From assembly GCF_014189535.1 (NCBI RefSeq), contig NZ_CP050307.1, positions 124,001-188,000 on the forward strand: 64,000 bases of DNA. Direction: 5' to 3'. The notes beneath the pieces are model-generated. The model was not told the origin of the DNA and ran no database searches. It saw nothing but the letters and a program-made list of their open reading frames with translations. How positions within the stretch are numbered: the first letter of the stretch is position 1; every line of letters starts with the position of its first letter. The position numbers and the translations under genes are program-made. Of this stretch, positions 26,846-36,439 are shown piece after piece. Source of the stretch: Rhizobium lusitanum (lineage in GTDB: Bacteria > Pseudomonadota > Alphaproteobacteria > Rhizobiales > Rhizobiaceae).

Positions 26846-28905
26846 TCAGACTGGCAACCGACGTCGGTGGCACCTTCACCGATCTCGTCGGATATGATGA
26901 GCGCAGCGGCGAATTGTTTACGGCCAAGAGCCTGACGACGGTGCCCGACCAGTCCATTGGAGTGCTCGACGCGATCGCCTCGGCGGAAGCCAAGGATGGG
27001 CTTCGCACACGGGATGTCACGTTCTTCGCCCATGGTGGCACGACGGTGATCAATGCCATTACCGAGCGTAAGGGCGTGCGAACCGCGCTGGTGACGACCG
27101 CGGGTTTTCGTGATGTTCTGGAAATCGGTCGCGGTAACCGTCCCGATCTCTACAATCTGCGGTTCCGCAGTCCTGCCCCCTTTGTTCCCCGGAGCTTACG
27201 CTTCGAGGTGCGGGAGCGGCTCGACGCTTCAGGAAAAATCATTACGCCGCTGCAGGTCGAAGACCTCAAGCCGATCATCGCGCAGTGCAAGGCGGAAAGG
27301 ATCGAAGCGGTCGCGATCCTCTTTCTCCACAGCTATACAAATCCCGAGCACGAGATTCTTTGCGCCGATATTCTGGCCGCCGCCCTGCCGGATGCGACCG
27401 TCTGCGCCAGCTATGAAGTCTCGCGTCAATGGCGCGAATATGAACGTTCGAACACTGTCGTGCTCAATGCCTATGTGCAACCGATCATCCGCCGCTACTT
27501 CGCGCGGCTGGAAGATGCGTTGATGCGGCGCGATCTGACATGCCCCTATTACGCGATGCAGTCGAACGGCGGTATCGCCACCTTCGAACAGGCGGTCAAC
27601 AGTCCATTGACGCTGGTCGAATCCGGGCCGGCGGGCGGTGTTGCGGGCGCGGCGCGGATCGGCAATGCTCTCGGCGAGAGCGAAGTCCTGTCGCTTGACG
27701 TCGGCGGCACGACCGCCAAATGCTCGCTGATCCACGGCGGGCGCCCGACGCTGAATGTCGAATACAAGCTTGAGCATACCCGTATCGAGCCGGGTCATCC
27801 CATTCAGGTGCCGGTGGTCGATATTGTCGAGATAGGCTCCGGCGGCGGCTCGATTGCATGGCTCGACGAACGCGGCGTCCTTCGAGTCGGCCCGGAAAGT
27901 GCCGGCTCCGTGCCCGGGCCGGCCTGTTACGGTCGTGGTGGCACGAGACCGACGTTGTCGGATGCCATTCTCACGATCGGGGTCTTCGATCCCAACAATT
28001 TCGCCGGCGGCTCCATGCACCTCGACAAGCAGAAGGCCGCCGAAGCGATCGCCACTATCGCCGCCCCCCTCGGCTTGAGCATCGAGGATGCTGCGATCGC
28101 AATTATCGATATTGCCCACGCAAGCATGATCAATGCACTGAAACTGGTGACGGTCCAGCGCGGGCATGATCCGCGAGACGTGGCGTTCGTCATCAGCGGC
28201 GGTGCCGGCCCGGCGCTTGCAACCAGGCTCGGACGGGATCTGAGCGTCAAGTCGACGGTCATCCCGCTCCATCCAGGCCTTTTTTCCGCCTGGGGCATGC
28301 TTGCCGCCGAACCCCGCGCCGATTTTCGCCATACCTGGTTCTCGGCACTGACCGCAGAGGCGATCAAGGCGTTGCTGGCGCGCTTCGACAAACTCGAACA
28401 GGAAGCGATCACCTATTTCGCCAAGGGCCACGACGCCGATATCCGCTTCACCTATCAGGTCGAGGCGCGCTATCGTGGGCAGGAACACGGGGTTTTTGCC
28501 CAGTTCCATCGTGGTGACGATCGCGATGTCTTTGCCGAGCGCTTTCATGCCGTCCATGAGCGCGCTTACTCGTTCCGCTTGCCGCATGCGGCCATCGAAA
28601 TCACCACAATTCATCTCGAAGCGGTTCTGAACGGCCCGGTGATCGCGCTACCGCTTTTGTCTAAAAACGGACGGAGTCTCGATGCTGCGTTGACAGGTCG
28701 CCGCAATGTATATTTTGGTGCTGTTCTCGGCTGGGTCTCTTGCCCGGTCTATGAGCGCAGCCTGCTGGCGCCCGGTCAATTGATCGAGGGTCCGATGATT
28801 GTCGAGGAGGCAACGGCGACGACGCTCGTACAGGAGAAACAGCAACTGAGCGTCGCCGATAATGGCGTCCTGATCATTCGCGAAAGCGTCTCCGAGGCAG
28901 GCTAG
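26842..28905 (+). CDS. hyuA: Hydantoinase A / oxoprolinase family protein
   Basis: ATP-binding HyuA-type subunit (687 aa). N-terminal DVGGTFTDLVGYD and a second phosphate loop LDVGGTTAKCSLI (about residue 285) belong to the actin-like ATPase fold; HGGTTVINAI and ESGPAGGVAGAA are family signatures. Length is normal. The C-terminal Hydantoinase_A domain is present. Shares 4 bases with the HyuB gene and 1 base with the GTG of the ATPase gene, so enzyme and transporter are cotranslated. Substrate remains open between hydantoins, 5-oxoproline and other lactams. Confidence 0.92.
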   Translation: MIRLATDVGGTFTDLVGYDERSGELFTAKSLTTVPDQSIGVLDAIASAEAKDGLRTRDVTFFAHGGTTVINAITERKGVRTALVTTAGFRDVLEIGRGNRPDLYNLRFRSPAPFVPRSLRFEVRERLDASGKIITPLQVEDLKPIIAQCKAERIEAVAILFLHSYTNPEHEILCADILAAALPDATVCASYEVSRQWREYERSNTVVLNAYVQPIIRRYFARLEDALMRRDLTCPYYAMQSNGGIATFEQAVNSPLTLVESGPAGGVAGAARIGNALGESEVLSLDVGGTTAKCSLIHGGRPTLNVEYKLEHTRIEPGHPIQVPVVDIVEIGSGGGSIAWLDERGVLRVGPESAGSVPGPACYGRGGTRPTLSDAILTIGVFDPNNFAGGSMHLDKQKAAEAIATIAAPLGLSIEDAAIAIIDIAHASMINALKLVTVQRGHDPRDVAFVISGGAGPALATRLGRDLSVKSTVIPLHPGLFSAWGMLAAEPRADFRHTWFSALTAEAIKALLARFDKLEQEAITYFAKGHDADIRFTYQVEARYRGQEHGVFAQFHRGDDRDVFAERFHAVHERAYSFRLPHAAIEITTIHLEAVLNGPVIALPLLSKNGRSLDAALTGRRNVYFGAVLGWVSCPVYERSLLAPGQLIEGPMIVEEATATTLVQEKQQLSVADNGVLIIRESVSEAG

Positions 28906-29990
28906 TGGCTATATCCATTCAGATCGAGAAGGTCAGCAGGGAATACGGGCCGGTCAAGGCTCTTGACGATGTAACGCTTGATATCGCCGCGGGTGAATTC
29001 TTCACGCTGCTCGGGTCGTCGGGTTGCGGAAAGAGCTCGCTGTTGAAGCTCATCGGCGGCTTCGACAGGCAGACCTCAGGCCGTATTTCTTTCGATGGCA
29101 AGGATATGAGCGACGTGCCGGCCAACAAGCGGCCGGTCAACACCGTCTTCCAGAGCCTTGCGCTTTTCCCGCACATGACGGTCGCGCAGAATGTCGGCTA
29201 CGGGCTGCGGCTTCGCGGGGTGTCGGGAGGTGCGCTCGCGGCCAGGATCAACGATGCCCTCGATCTGGTCGAGCTCTCCGGTTTCGGCCCGCGCGACGTC
29301 AACCTTTTGTCCGGCGGTCAGCGCCAGCGTGTCGCCCTTGCCCGGGCCTTGGTCATGGAGCCCGGTATCCTGCTGCTCGACGAGCCGCTGACCGGCCTCG
29401 ACGAGCGCTTGCGCCAGCAGATGCGCGACGAATTCGGTCGGCTGCACAAGCGCACCGGTGCAACCTTCGTCCTCGTCACTCACAATCAGGATGAAGCGCT
29501 CAGCCTCTCGGATCGCATGGCCGTGATGCACAAGGGGCGCATTGAACAGGTGGGTGTGCCCGCCAGCTTCTTCGAGGCTCCGGCCAATGCTTTCGTCGCC
29601 CGTTTCGTCGGCATCGATACGCTGGTGCGTCCGGAGGAGATCGTGACTTCCGATGGACAGATCTACGCGGTCATTGCCGGGCAGAGGGTGCCGGTGCGTG
29701 TCGCCGGCCCGATGGACCCGCTTCAATCTGTCGTTGCCATCCGTGCGGACAGGCTGTTTCTCGCGGCCGCGGATGCATCCGGGACGCTGATGCTGACCGT
29801 GGTCGAAACGACGTTCCGCGGCTTGTATCACGAACTCAAGCTCGCCTTCTGGGATGGCCAGACGTTGACGATGGCGATTGAGGAAGAGGCGGGGTTGAGC
29901 GGGCTCGAGGCCGGAAGATCCGTTCGGGTGGGCTTGAAGCAGGATGCCGCCGTTCTGATTTCCAATGCGGGACTATTGCCTATGAGCTGA
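28905..29990 (+). CDS. PotA-like ABC transporter ATP-binding protein
   Basis: ATPase (361 aa) of the hyu-linked importer. Walker A GSSGCGKSS, Q-loop VFQSLALFPHMTV (Ser replaces the usual Asn after Q), signature LSGGQRQRVALARA, Walker B LLLDEPLTGLD, H-loop VTHNQDEALSLSD, C-terminal TOBE. Start is GTG at 28905 overlapping the hyuA stop, with GAGG at 28894-28897 at 7 bases. Confidence 0.92.
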   Translation: MAISIQIEKVSREYGPVKALDDVTLDIAAGEFFTLLGSSGCGKSSLLKLIGGFDRQTSGRISFDGKDMSDVPANKRPVNTVFQSLALFPHMTVAQNVGYGLRLRGVSGGALAARINDALDLVELSGFGPRDVNLLSGGQRQRVALARALVMEPGILLLDEPLTGLDERLRQQMRDEFGRLHKRTGATFVLVTHNQDEALSLSDRMAVMHKGRIEQVGVPASFFEAPANAFVARFVGIDTLVRPEEIVTSDGQIYAVIAGQRVPVRVAGPMDPLQSVVAIRADRLFLAAADASGTLMLTVVETTFRGLYHELKLAFWDGQTLTMAIEEEAGLSGLEAGRSVRVGLKQDAAVLISNAGLLPMS

Positions 29991-30045
29991 ATGGCTGCTT
30001 TGTGGTGGGAGGAGTGATTCAACCGAGCCACAAAGGGGAATGGCA

Positions 30046-31224
30046 ATGACGAAGCATGTCGGAATGTTTGCATCGGCGCAGCATAGCAATGTGCAGCGAC
30101 GCGATTTTCTGAAGCTTATGGGGGCAGGAGGCGCTGCTCTCTCCGTCGGCAGTCTTGGCTGGGCCTCGCGTCTTGCCGCGCAGGATGCCGCGACCGTCGC
30201 CTTCTGGGCAACCGCGACACTGGATATCGGCGACAAATGGAAGGCCTTCGCCACCCAGAACGGCATTGCTCCCGAGTTTACCGACAACGGTAACGATATT
30301 GGCCCGGTGATTGCTCGTCTTGCCGCCGGCAACGCCAATGATCTTTTCGACGTCGGCGGCTTCCAGGGCGGTGCCGAGAAGGAACTGGCGCGCCAGGGTG
30401 TCATCATTCCCTGGGATCTGACGAAGATCCCGAATTATGAGGGCGTCTGGCAGTGGGCCAAGGATATTCCTTATCTCAAGCAGGACGGCAAGCAGTACAG
30501 CATCCCGACCGTCGTCAATGCCGACTCGATTATCTACCGGCCTGACAAACTCGGTAAGGTCGATAGCTACGGCGTCATCTTCGATCCCAAGCTCAAGGGT
30601 CGCGTGGCCATGGAGGATGCCTGGATCAACAGCGCCATCTTCACCGCGATGTATCTGAAGGAGAGCGAAAACAAGCCGATCGTCGAGCCGGGCAATCTGA
30701 CCGAGTCCGAACTCGGCCTGGTCATGGAATTCCTGATCAAGCACAAGAAGGACGGCCAGTTCCGCACGTTCTGGAACGGTTGGGAGCAGGGCGTTCAGCT
30801 GGTCGCCGATCAGGAAGTCGATGCAATGACCGGCTGGGAGCCGATCGTTTACGAAGGGCGCAAGCGTGGCCTTCAGGTCGAATATGCGGCACCCGTCGAA
30901 GGCTATGAAGCCTGGGGCAACAATACGGTGCTCCTGAAGGGCGCGGGCGATCGCGGCGTCACAGATGCCGCCCACAAATTCGTCAACGGCCTGCTCGGCG
31001 GTTTCTACGGTTGCGAACTCGGCCAGGCCCGTGGCTATCTGGTGCCGACGGACAACAACCTGACCTATGCCAAGGCCCATCCGGATGAATACAAGCCGGA
31101 CGAGGTCGAAAAGCTGGCCGAGCACGTCAAGGCCAAGTTCGCCGGCAAGGTCTATTGGCAGAACACCCGGCCGGATAATTTCCAGCTTTACGAAGAGTGG
31201 TGGCAGAAGCTGCGCAACGCCTAA
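30046..31224 (+). CDS. PotD-like extracellular solute-binding protein (Tat signal)
   Basis: Periplasmic binding protein (392 aa). The twin-arginine motif QRRDFLKLMGAGGAAL followed by a hydrophobic stretch and LAAQD shows Tat export. ATG 30046 has AAGGGGA at 6 bases; the ATG at 30040 abuts it. Structure is the SBP_bac_8/PotD type: ANDLFDVGGFQGG, YSIPTVVNADSIIY, GWEPIVYEGRKRG. It is flanked by its ATPase and permeases. A stable hairpin follows. Confidence 0.92.
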   Translation: MTKHVGMFASAQHSNVQRRDFLKLMGAGGAALSVGSLGWASRLAAQDAATVAFWATATLDIGDKWKAFATQNGIAPEFTDNGNDIGPVIARLAAGNANDLFDVGGFQGGAEKELARQGVIIPWDLTKIPNYEGVWQWAKDIPYLKQDGKQYSIPTVVNADSIIYRPDKLGKVDSYGVIFDPKLKGRVAMEDAWINSAIFTAMYLKESENKPIVEPGNLTESELGLVMEFLIKHKKDGQFRTFWNGWEQGVQLVADQEVDAMTGWEPIVYEGRKRGLQVEYAAPVEGYEAWGNNTVLLKGAGDRGVTDAAHKFVNGLLGGFYGCELGQARGYLVPTDNNLTYAKAHPDEYKPDEVEKLAEHVKAKFAGKVYWQNTRPDNFQLYEEWWQKLRNA

Positions 31225-31237
31225 GTTCCCCATTATA

Positions 31238-31267
31238 GGCAGCGGCGATTTCTTTTTCGCCGCTGCC
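31238..31267 (+). other. Hairpin behind binding-protein gene
   Basis: Perfect 11-bp stem GGCAGCGGCGA (31238-31248)/TCGCCGCTGCC (31257-31267) with a T-rich 8-base loop, just after the stop and before the first permease gene. Same placement as the double hairpin at 16069-16126, so probably an mRNA-processing or attenuation element that raises binding protein over permease. Confidence 0.7.
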
Positions 31268-31288
31268 GTCAGTCCTTGAAGGCCCACT

Positions 31289-32158
31289 ATGTCCAGAGCG
31301 CGTTTGCCGATTTCGTCGATGCTGATGGCCCCGCCGTTGCTAGCGATCCTGGCATTCGGGCTGGCGCCGTTGATCGTCGTCGTCGTCTGGAGCTTCTGGA
31401 GCTGGGATCCGGTGACATACTGGATCAAGCCGGACCTCAGTCTCGCCGGCTATGCCGGCATCCTCGAGGCCGGGCGCTGGACGGTCATCGTCTCGACCTT
31501 GATCAAGGCGTTCGGTACCGCGCTGCTATGCCTGCTGATCGCCTATCCGACCAGTTATGCGATCCATTTCCTGGCCGGGCGGCGGCTGAACGTCATTCTC
31601 ATGGCGCTGATCACCATTCCTTTTTTCACATCCTATCTGATCCGGTCCTTTTCCTGGCGGCTCGTGCTCGGGCGCACCGGAATTATCAATGAATGGCTGC
31701 AGGGCATCGGCATCATCGATGCGCCGCTTGACTGGCTGCTGTTCAGCAATTTCGCCGTTATCGTCGGGCTGGTTGCTTCCTATTTGCCGTTCGCGATTTT
31801 CCCGCTGCTCCTGTCCATGCGTCGGGTGGATCCGACCTTTCTCGCGGCCGCGCAGGATCTCGGTGCCGGATTCTGGAAGAGCCTGACGACGATCCTTTTG
31901 CCGCTGACAAAATCGGGCATTTTCGCCGGCTTCCTGTTCGTCTTCGTCATGGTGGTGGGCTCGTCCACCGAGGTGCAGATGCTGGGCGGGGCGGGCGCGT
32001 CGATCGTGTCGGTGATGATCAACGATGTCATGCGCGTCGCCAACTATCCGATGGCCTTCGCTATTTCGACCATCGTGCTCGTGGTGATCTTCGGCCTCGT
32101 GCTGGTCGGCAACCGCATCTTCGGCCTTGCGTCGCTATTCGAGGACCAGTCGCCATGA
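31289..32158 (+). CDS. PotB-like ABC transporter permease
   Basis: Permease (289 aa) with about six membrane helices; first helix LMAPPLLAILAFGLAPLIVV. EAA-type loop AAAQDLGAGFWKSLTTILLP. Overlaps the next permease by 4 bases. Belongs with the ATPase at 28905 and binding protein at 30046. Confidence 0.92.
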   Translation: MSRARLPISSMLMAPPLLAILAFGLAPLIVVVVWSFWSWDPVTYWIKPDLSLAGYAGILEAGRWTVIVSTLIKAFGTALLCLLIAYPTSYAIHFLAGRRLNVILMALITIPFFTSYLIRSFSWRLVLGRTGIINEWLQGIGIIDAPLDWLLFSNFAVIVGLVASYLPFAIFPLLLSMRRVDPTFLAAAQDLGAGFWKSLTTILLPLTKSGIFAGFLFVFVMVVGSSTEVQMLGGAGASIVSVMINDVMRVANYPMAFAISTIVLVVIFGLVLVGNRIFGLASLFEDQSP

Positions 32159-32973
32159 TGTTGCGCGAAGGTCTTGCCAACCGCATTCTGCTTTGGGCCA
32201 TCACGATCGCCGGCCTGCTGGTGATCTATGCGCCGCCGCTCTATCTGCTGGCGATCTCCTTCAACCCCGCCCTGCAGCCGGGCTTGCCGAACATCTCCGA
32301 ACTCAGCCTCAAATGGTACGCATCGCTGCCGCAGGAGACGGCGCTGATCGGTGCGCTGGAGCAGTCGCTGATCATCGCCACGGCCACGGCGGTTCTCGCA
32401 ACCCTTATGTCGCTGCTGGCGGCGCTCGCCTATTTCGAATTGCGCTCGCGCCGAACGGCATGGCTTTTGACGGTGATCCTACCGATGTTCGTGCCGGGCG
32501 TGATTCAGGGACTGGCTCTGTCGGCTGTGTTTGCGCGCACAGGCATCAAGGCGTCGATGCTGACGGTCATCGCCGGTCACTTGCTGTGGGCCATGCCTTT
32601 CGCCTTCATCGTCATTCTGACGAGCTTTGCGGCCGTGCGGCGATCCTATCTCGTCGCGGCCGCCGATCTGGGGGCGGACTGGTGGCATCGGTTTTTCGAT
32701 ATCATCCTGCCGCTGATCCGCCCCGGCTTGATCAGCGCCTTCATCTTTTCCTTCTTGCTGTCGCTCAACGAATTCACGCGCGCCTTCTATCTGGCGGGAC
32801 GGCAGAACACCCTGCCAGTGGTGCTATTCGGCAAGATGAACTCCGGCGCATCGCCGGTAATCTATGCCATGTCCGGCGCCATCTTCCTGATCTCGGTCCT
32901 GTGCGTTGCTCTGATTGCGCTCCGCTTTCTGTGGCAAGGACGGGCAGGGAATTCAGCGCGCAGCAGCGGCTGA
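32155..32973 (+). CDS. PotC-like ABC transporter permease
   Basis: Second permease (272 aa). First helix about residues 10-32; EAA-type loop VAAADLGADWWHRFFDIILP; LSLNEFTRAFYLAG is the PotC-like TM5 region. Last gene of the hyu/ABC operon; no clear terminator in the 200 bp behind it. Confidence 0.92.
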   Translation: MMLREGLANRILLWAITIAGLLVIYAPPLYLLAISFNPALQPGLPNISELSLKWYASLPQETALIGALEQSLIIATATAVLATLMSLLAALAYFELRSRRTAWLLTVILPMFVPGVIQGLALSAVFARTGIKASMLTVIAGHLLWAMPFAFIVILTSFAAVRRSYLVAAADLGADWWHRFFDIILPLIRPGLISAFIFSFLLSLNEFTRAFYLAGRQNTLPVVLFGKMNSGASPVIYAMSGAIFLISVLCVALIALRFLWQGRAGNSARSSG

Positions 32974-33179
32974 GGCGGCCACATCGGCGGTGATCATCCT
33001 GCGCGCCAGGAGCGATAGTTTTTCCACGGGGATCTCGGCCAGCATCACCTTGCTAGGCTTGGCCATGGTTTGGTCACACGGCATTCACCAACGGAAATGT
33101 GCGGGACATATCCAAGCCCACAGCCGACGCTAGAGAACGGTTCACACATGGCGTGACAGCCTTCTCTGGAGTATCCGCG

Positions 33180-34385
33180 TTGCCGAACCGCACCCAAACC
33201 TACCGCAAACGCCTTTGCCTGTTGATCATCCTGTTGCTTCCCCTTGCGGGTTGCATGGCCACGTCGCGCCCGCAATATCGTGCCGATCAGTCCTCTTCCG
33301 CCGAGGTTCCGGGGTTTCCGGGGGTTAGATCCTATCTGGACGAAGGATCGAAGTCATGGGAAGAGGCCTTTGGCTGGCAACCCGCCACCTCGCAGGGAGA
33401 CGTCAACTATTTGATGATCTCGGGAGGTGGGGCTGGAGGCGCCTTCAGTGCCGGAGTGCTGTCCGCATGGACAAAGACTGGCGCCCGGCCGCGGTTTGAC
33501 ATCGTCAGCGGTGTCAGCACCGGTGCCCTCATCGCTCCCTTTGCCTTTCTTGGATCATCCTATGACGATCTGATTGCTCGGCTCTATACGAGCGGCGTTG
33601 CGAAGAACCTCGTCGATCGCAGGCTGCTGCCAAATCAGATGCTCGGAAAGAGCCTTTTGCGCGGACAGACGCTTCGCAGCATGGTCGATCAGTACATCAC
33701 GCGGGATGTCTTCGATGCGATTGCCAGAGAGCATCGAAACGGGCGTCGGCTCCTGGTTCTCACCTCCAATCTCGATTCACAGAGGGCGGTTATCTGGAAT
33801 ATGGGTGCGATCGCGACAAGTGGCCGGCCGGATGCCCTTCAGCTCTTTCGGGACGTCCTCGTCGCATCTGCCAGCATTCCCGGAATATACCCACCAGTGC
33901 TGATCAAGGCGCAAGCGGGAGACCGGCATTTTGAGGAGCTCCATTCCGACGGCGGCTCCTCCTCGCAGATCCTTACCTTCCCGAGCATGGTGCTGGCGTC
34001 CACATCCCATGCGCCCCGGCCGAAGAACCGGGAACTCAATATTTTCGTGCTCGTCAACAACGCCCTTATGCCGGAATTTTCCAATACGTCCGAGCGGACA
34101 TTGCCCGTCATGGCGCGGGCATATGCCACACTGATCAAGGCACAGGAGCGCGATGCGCTGATGGCGCTATACGGCTGGACGCGCCGAGCCGGCGCGACAT
34201 TTCACGTTGCTTCGATCGATTGCCAAATTCCCTATGACATCGCCGACCCATTCAACGATCGTTATATGCGGACTGTATTCACTTTGGGTGCGCGCGAGAC
34301 ATTGAACGGAACCCTTTGGAACGATGTTCCGATCTTTACCACCGCCACGTCGAATCCCGAGTGCCATGCGGTTAAAATGTCATGA
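33180..34385 (+). CDS. Patatin-like phospholipase, lipoprotein
   Basis: Patatin-fold serine lipase (401 aa from the TTG at 33180). The N-terminus has a charged start, hydrophobic LCLLIILLLPLAGC with a lipobox LAGC, so the product is a lipoprotein in the periplasm or outer membrane. Patatin blocks: GGGAGGAFSAGVL (oxyanion loop), GVSTGAL with nucleophile Ser (GxSxG), and SDGG with the catalytic Asp. The TTG has GGAG (33168-33171) at 8 bases; an ATG at 33099 would place 27 extra residues before the signal peptide. It stands alone. Catalysis on membrane lipids is inferred from family. Confidence 0.85.
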   Translation: MPNRTQTYRKRLCLLIILLLPLAGCMATSRPQYRADQSSSAEVPGFPGVRSYLDEGSKSWEEAFGWQPATSQGDVNYLMISGGGAGGAFSAGVLSAWTKTGARPRFDIVSGVSTGALIAPFAFLGSSYDDLIARLYTSGVAKNLVDRRLLPNQMLGKSLLRGQTLRSMVDQYITRDVFDAIAREHRNGRRLLVLTSNLDSQRAVIWNMGAIATSGRPDALQLFRDVLVASASIPGIYPPVLIKAQAGDRHFEELHSDGGSSSQILTFPSMVLASTSHAPRPKNRELNIFVLVNNALMPEFSNTSERTLPVMARAYATLIKAQERDALMALYGWTRRAGATFHVASIDCQIPYDIADPFNDRYMRTVFTLGARETLNGTLWNDVPIFTTATSNPECHAVKMS

Positions 34386-34788
34386 TACTCATTTTAAAAG
34401 AAAGTTCCGCCCGCCAATCACGGGCGAAGGCGGCAACCCGGCCATAGGAGCCGGTAAAGCCGAGAGACACCAGATCCGCGTGAAGCTGCTTCAACGTTCT
34501 GCGCTGCTTGCGCGACTTTCCGGTCTCTGTCTTCAGCCAGGCCGCCAGTTTGTCGGCAAAGGGATCAAGCTTGCTCGGTCGTTCCGGTATCGTGAACGTC
34601 GGCTCGATCGTACCAGCGTTCAAATACTTCGCGATCGTTTTGCGCGACAGCCCGGTGCGCCGGCTGATCTCGCGGATCGACTGCTTCTCTCGCAGCGCCA
34701 TCCGACGGATGATGTTTAAAAGTCCCGTGTGGATCACTCCGTTGCCCCCGTCGCTCACCGCGTTGGGAGGAAGGTTCACATGGCTCAA
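34372..34788 (-). mobile_element. IS21-family transposase (IstA) fragment
   Basis: Truncated N-terminal part of an IS21-type transposase (139 codons of an expected roughly 400-500). Recognisable: HTH region QSIREISRRTGLSRKTIAKY and the linker with RPSKLDPFADKLAAWL, then RRTLKQLHADLV; similarity stops about 10 codons before the stop, and neither the DDE catalytic domain nor istB is present. A dead remnant of an insertion. It abuts the patatin gene, whose last codons overlap it. Marks the start of a degraded stretch to about 36.7 kb. Confidence 0.8.
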
Positions 34789-35054
34789 TTCTCAATGGAA
34801 ATTATGCGCCTAACCGGCTCAGTTCTACGTGGAAACCAGCAAAGATCGTTCAGTGGCTGCTTCGAGGCGCGAAACAGTCGTGACGTGTGAAACGCGCGGG
34901 GCCAGCCCACTCGTCGGCTTGTGGCGCCACATCTCCTACCGCGAATTCAGCGTTTCACTCCATCGTCACTCATTGACGTGGACATGCTTCACCACAATAA
35001 GGTCAAGCCGAAAAATGTGGTAAGCGCCATCGAAACAACAACAGGAGTGTAATA
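34789..35054. other. Intergenic stretch, no gene recognised
   Basis: Between the IS21 relic and the small gene at 35055. Short open frames only, none with a family signature or good ribosome-binding site. No terminal inverted repeat of the IS could be identified. Confidence 0.5.
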
Positions 35055-35288
35055 GTGAGTGAACTGACCGTAGCAGATGCCACCAACCGCATTTATGAAT
35101 CGCTCAAGGCGGACAATGCTGACATCGACTTGCATATCGCAAATCTCAAGGCAGCCTTGACGCGGGCGGGCTTGAAGGAAGCCGTATTCGACACGGCTAG
35201 GCTCGTGCATAACAATCGTTCTGGCAGAAAACTTATGCAGGCCTATTTTCGGCAGCGTGGCGTGACGGTGAAATTCGACGCCTCGTGA
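35055..35288 (+). CDS. Small hypothetical protein
   Basis: A 77-aa soluble protein (starts MSELTVADATNRIYESL, ends VTVKFDAS), mixed charged composition, no signal peptide or known motif. The GTG start has AGGAG (35043-35047) at a 7-base spacing, and codon use looks like real coding DNA. Stand-alone; function unknown. I think it is real because of the ribosome-binding site and amphipathic helical pattern. Confidence 0.65.
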   Translation: MSELTVADATNRIYESLKADNADIDLHIANLKAALTRAGLKEAVFDTARLVHNNRSGRKLMQAYFRQRGVTVKFDAS

Positions 35289-35418
35289 CCCTCCCGTTAC
35301 GTCCTTCGCCCGTGCTGCTCGAAATCTATCCGCCACGGCACGGGTATCCACTCATTGTTGAACGAAAATCCGTTCAATCGGGTTCGGACATTAAGAGAGC
35401 AGTTTGAAAATCTATTGC

Positions 35419-35694
35419 TCACCAAGTGAAACGAGGACCGAAAGAGCCATAGGAACCCGGTGCCGACCCGCTTGGATCTAGCTGATTATCTCGTTCAACC
35501 CTCTCAGACCATCGCCGACGCTCGGCCGCTTTTTCTTTGGCGTTGGCGGGATCTGTCGATTTGCTCGCGGTCACGGGACCAGATTGACCGCGAGTTCCGC
35601 CGATCGTCGAGCAGGAAACAAAGAACACGGCAGGGAAAATAATCAGCATGCCTAAGGCAACTACCCTCGTGAGCCCGTAGTAGATCGGCTGCAT
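35419..35694 (-). CDS. Small putative lipoprotein
   Basis: A 91-aa protein with an N-terminal hydrophobic stretch LTRVVALGMLIIFPAVFFVSC, a possible lipobox (FVSC, atypical Phe at -3), and a hydrophilic tail rich in Ser, Gly, Arg and Pro. ATG 35694 has AGGG at 6 bases; an ATG two codons upstream abuts it. No family recognised. Confidence 0.5.
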   Translation of the reverse strand: MQPIYYGLTRVVALGMLIIFPAVFFVSCSTIGGTRGQSGPVTASKSTDPANAKEKAAERRRWSERVERDNQLDPSGSAPGSYGSFGPRFTW

Positions 35695-35700
35695 AGACAT

Positions 35701-36175
35701 CCCTAATGCTCTCTTTGACCTTCTGTCATAAAGAGAGATGTTATTCGATTTCGCATCGAGTGGAAACTAGAGGCTATTCGGATTTGCGAGTGATGGACAG
35801 TAACCGGTGTTCCGGCCCCGTGTTAAAGTGAAGGACGCTTGTCCGAGGTAGGATGCCGCCCCCAAAACTTAACTCTGCCTACAATATACCGTTGCATTAT
35901 CGTGCTGCTGAGTTCTAGTGTCCTGGCTGAGCGCAAGATATCTGCCTGCATCGCCGTCAGGCCACGGCACATTGGAATGCCGTTGCTGGCGTCGCCGCCT
36001 GATCCCGACATATCCGTCCAAAATCGGCTCGGCGAATTTAACCTGATATCACCCCGCCGAGACTTGTCCGGTGACGCCGAAGGGATCAAGCACATGGACC
36101 GACCCGAATGTCTGTCGGGCACGATAGGTGATCCTCGCCGATACGTGAGAAAGCCAGCCGGACCCGCTTCTAGAC
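35701..36175. other. 475-bp region without a convincing gene
   Basis: Open frames of about 120 codons exist on both strands (35823-36185 minus, 35839-36195 plus) but they mirror each other and neither shows a family motif or a good start. Probably worn DNA between the small lipoprotein gene and the MFS remnant. Confidence 0.5.
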
Positions 36176-36439
36176 ATGCGAGCAAACCAGAATAAATTAT
36201 CGGAACACCTGTCTACCACCCTTGTCCGTCTCCTAGTAGTTGGCGCAGGCGCTGCTGTCGCCAACTGCTATTACAATCAGGCGTTCGTCGGCCATCTCGC
36301 GAACGATTTTGGGTTGGTGGCCGGCGCAGCAGCCATCGTGCCGGTACTAACCCAGGCCGGTAACGTACTCGGCGTATTGTTCCTTCCCCCGCTTGAGGAT
36401 CGGCTGGAACGCAAATCCCTCATCCTCGATAGAGTTTGA
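36176..36439 (+). pseudogene. MFS transporter N-terminal fragment
   Basis: 87 codons corresponding to the first two to three membrane segments of a major facilitator (YnfM/arabinose-efflux-like): VANCYYNQAFVGHLANDFGL, a stretch resembling AAAIVPVLTQAGNVLGVLF, and the loop DRLERKSLIL that matches the conserved MFS loop between TM2 and TM3. It then ends at a stop, whereas intact members have about 400 residues. No continuation in other frames downstream is evident, so it is a deletion remnant, not a single frameshift. Confidence 0.75.

Noticed and set aside
25208..28614. Two long minus-strand frames (539 and 461 codons) opposite hyuB and hyuA
   Set aside because: Compositional shadows of the hyu genes with no family pattern.
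35823..36195. Overlapping frames of about 120 codons on both strands
   Set aside because: Neither has a known motif or convincing start; left as unassigned DNA.
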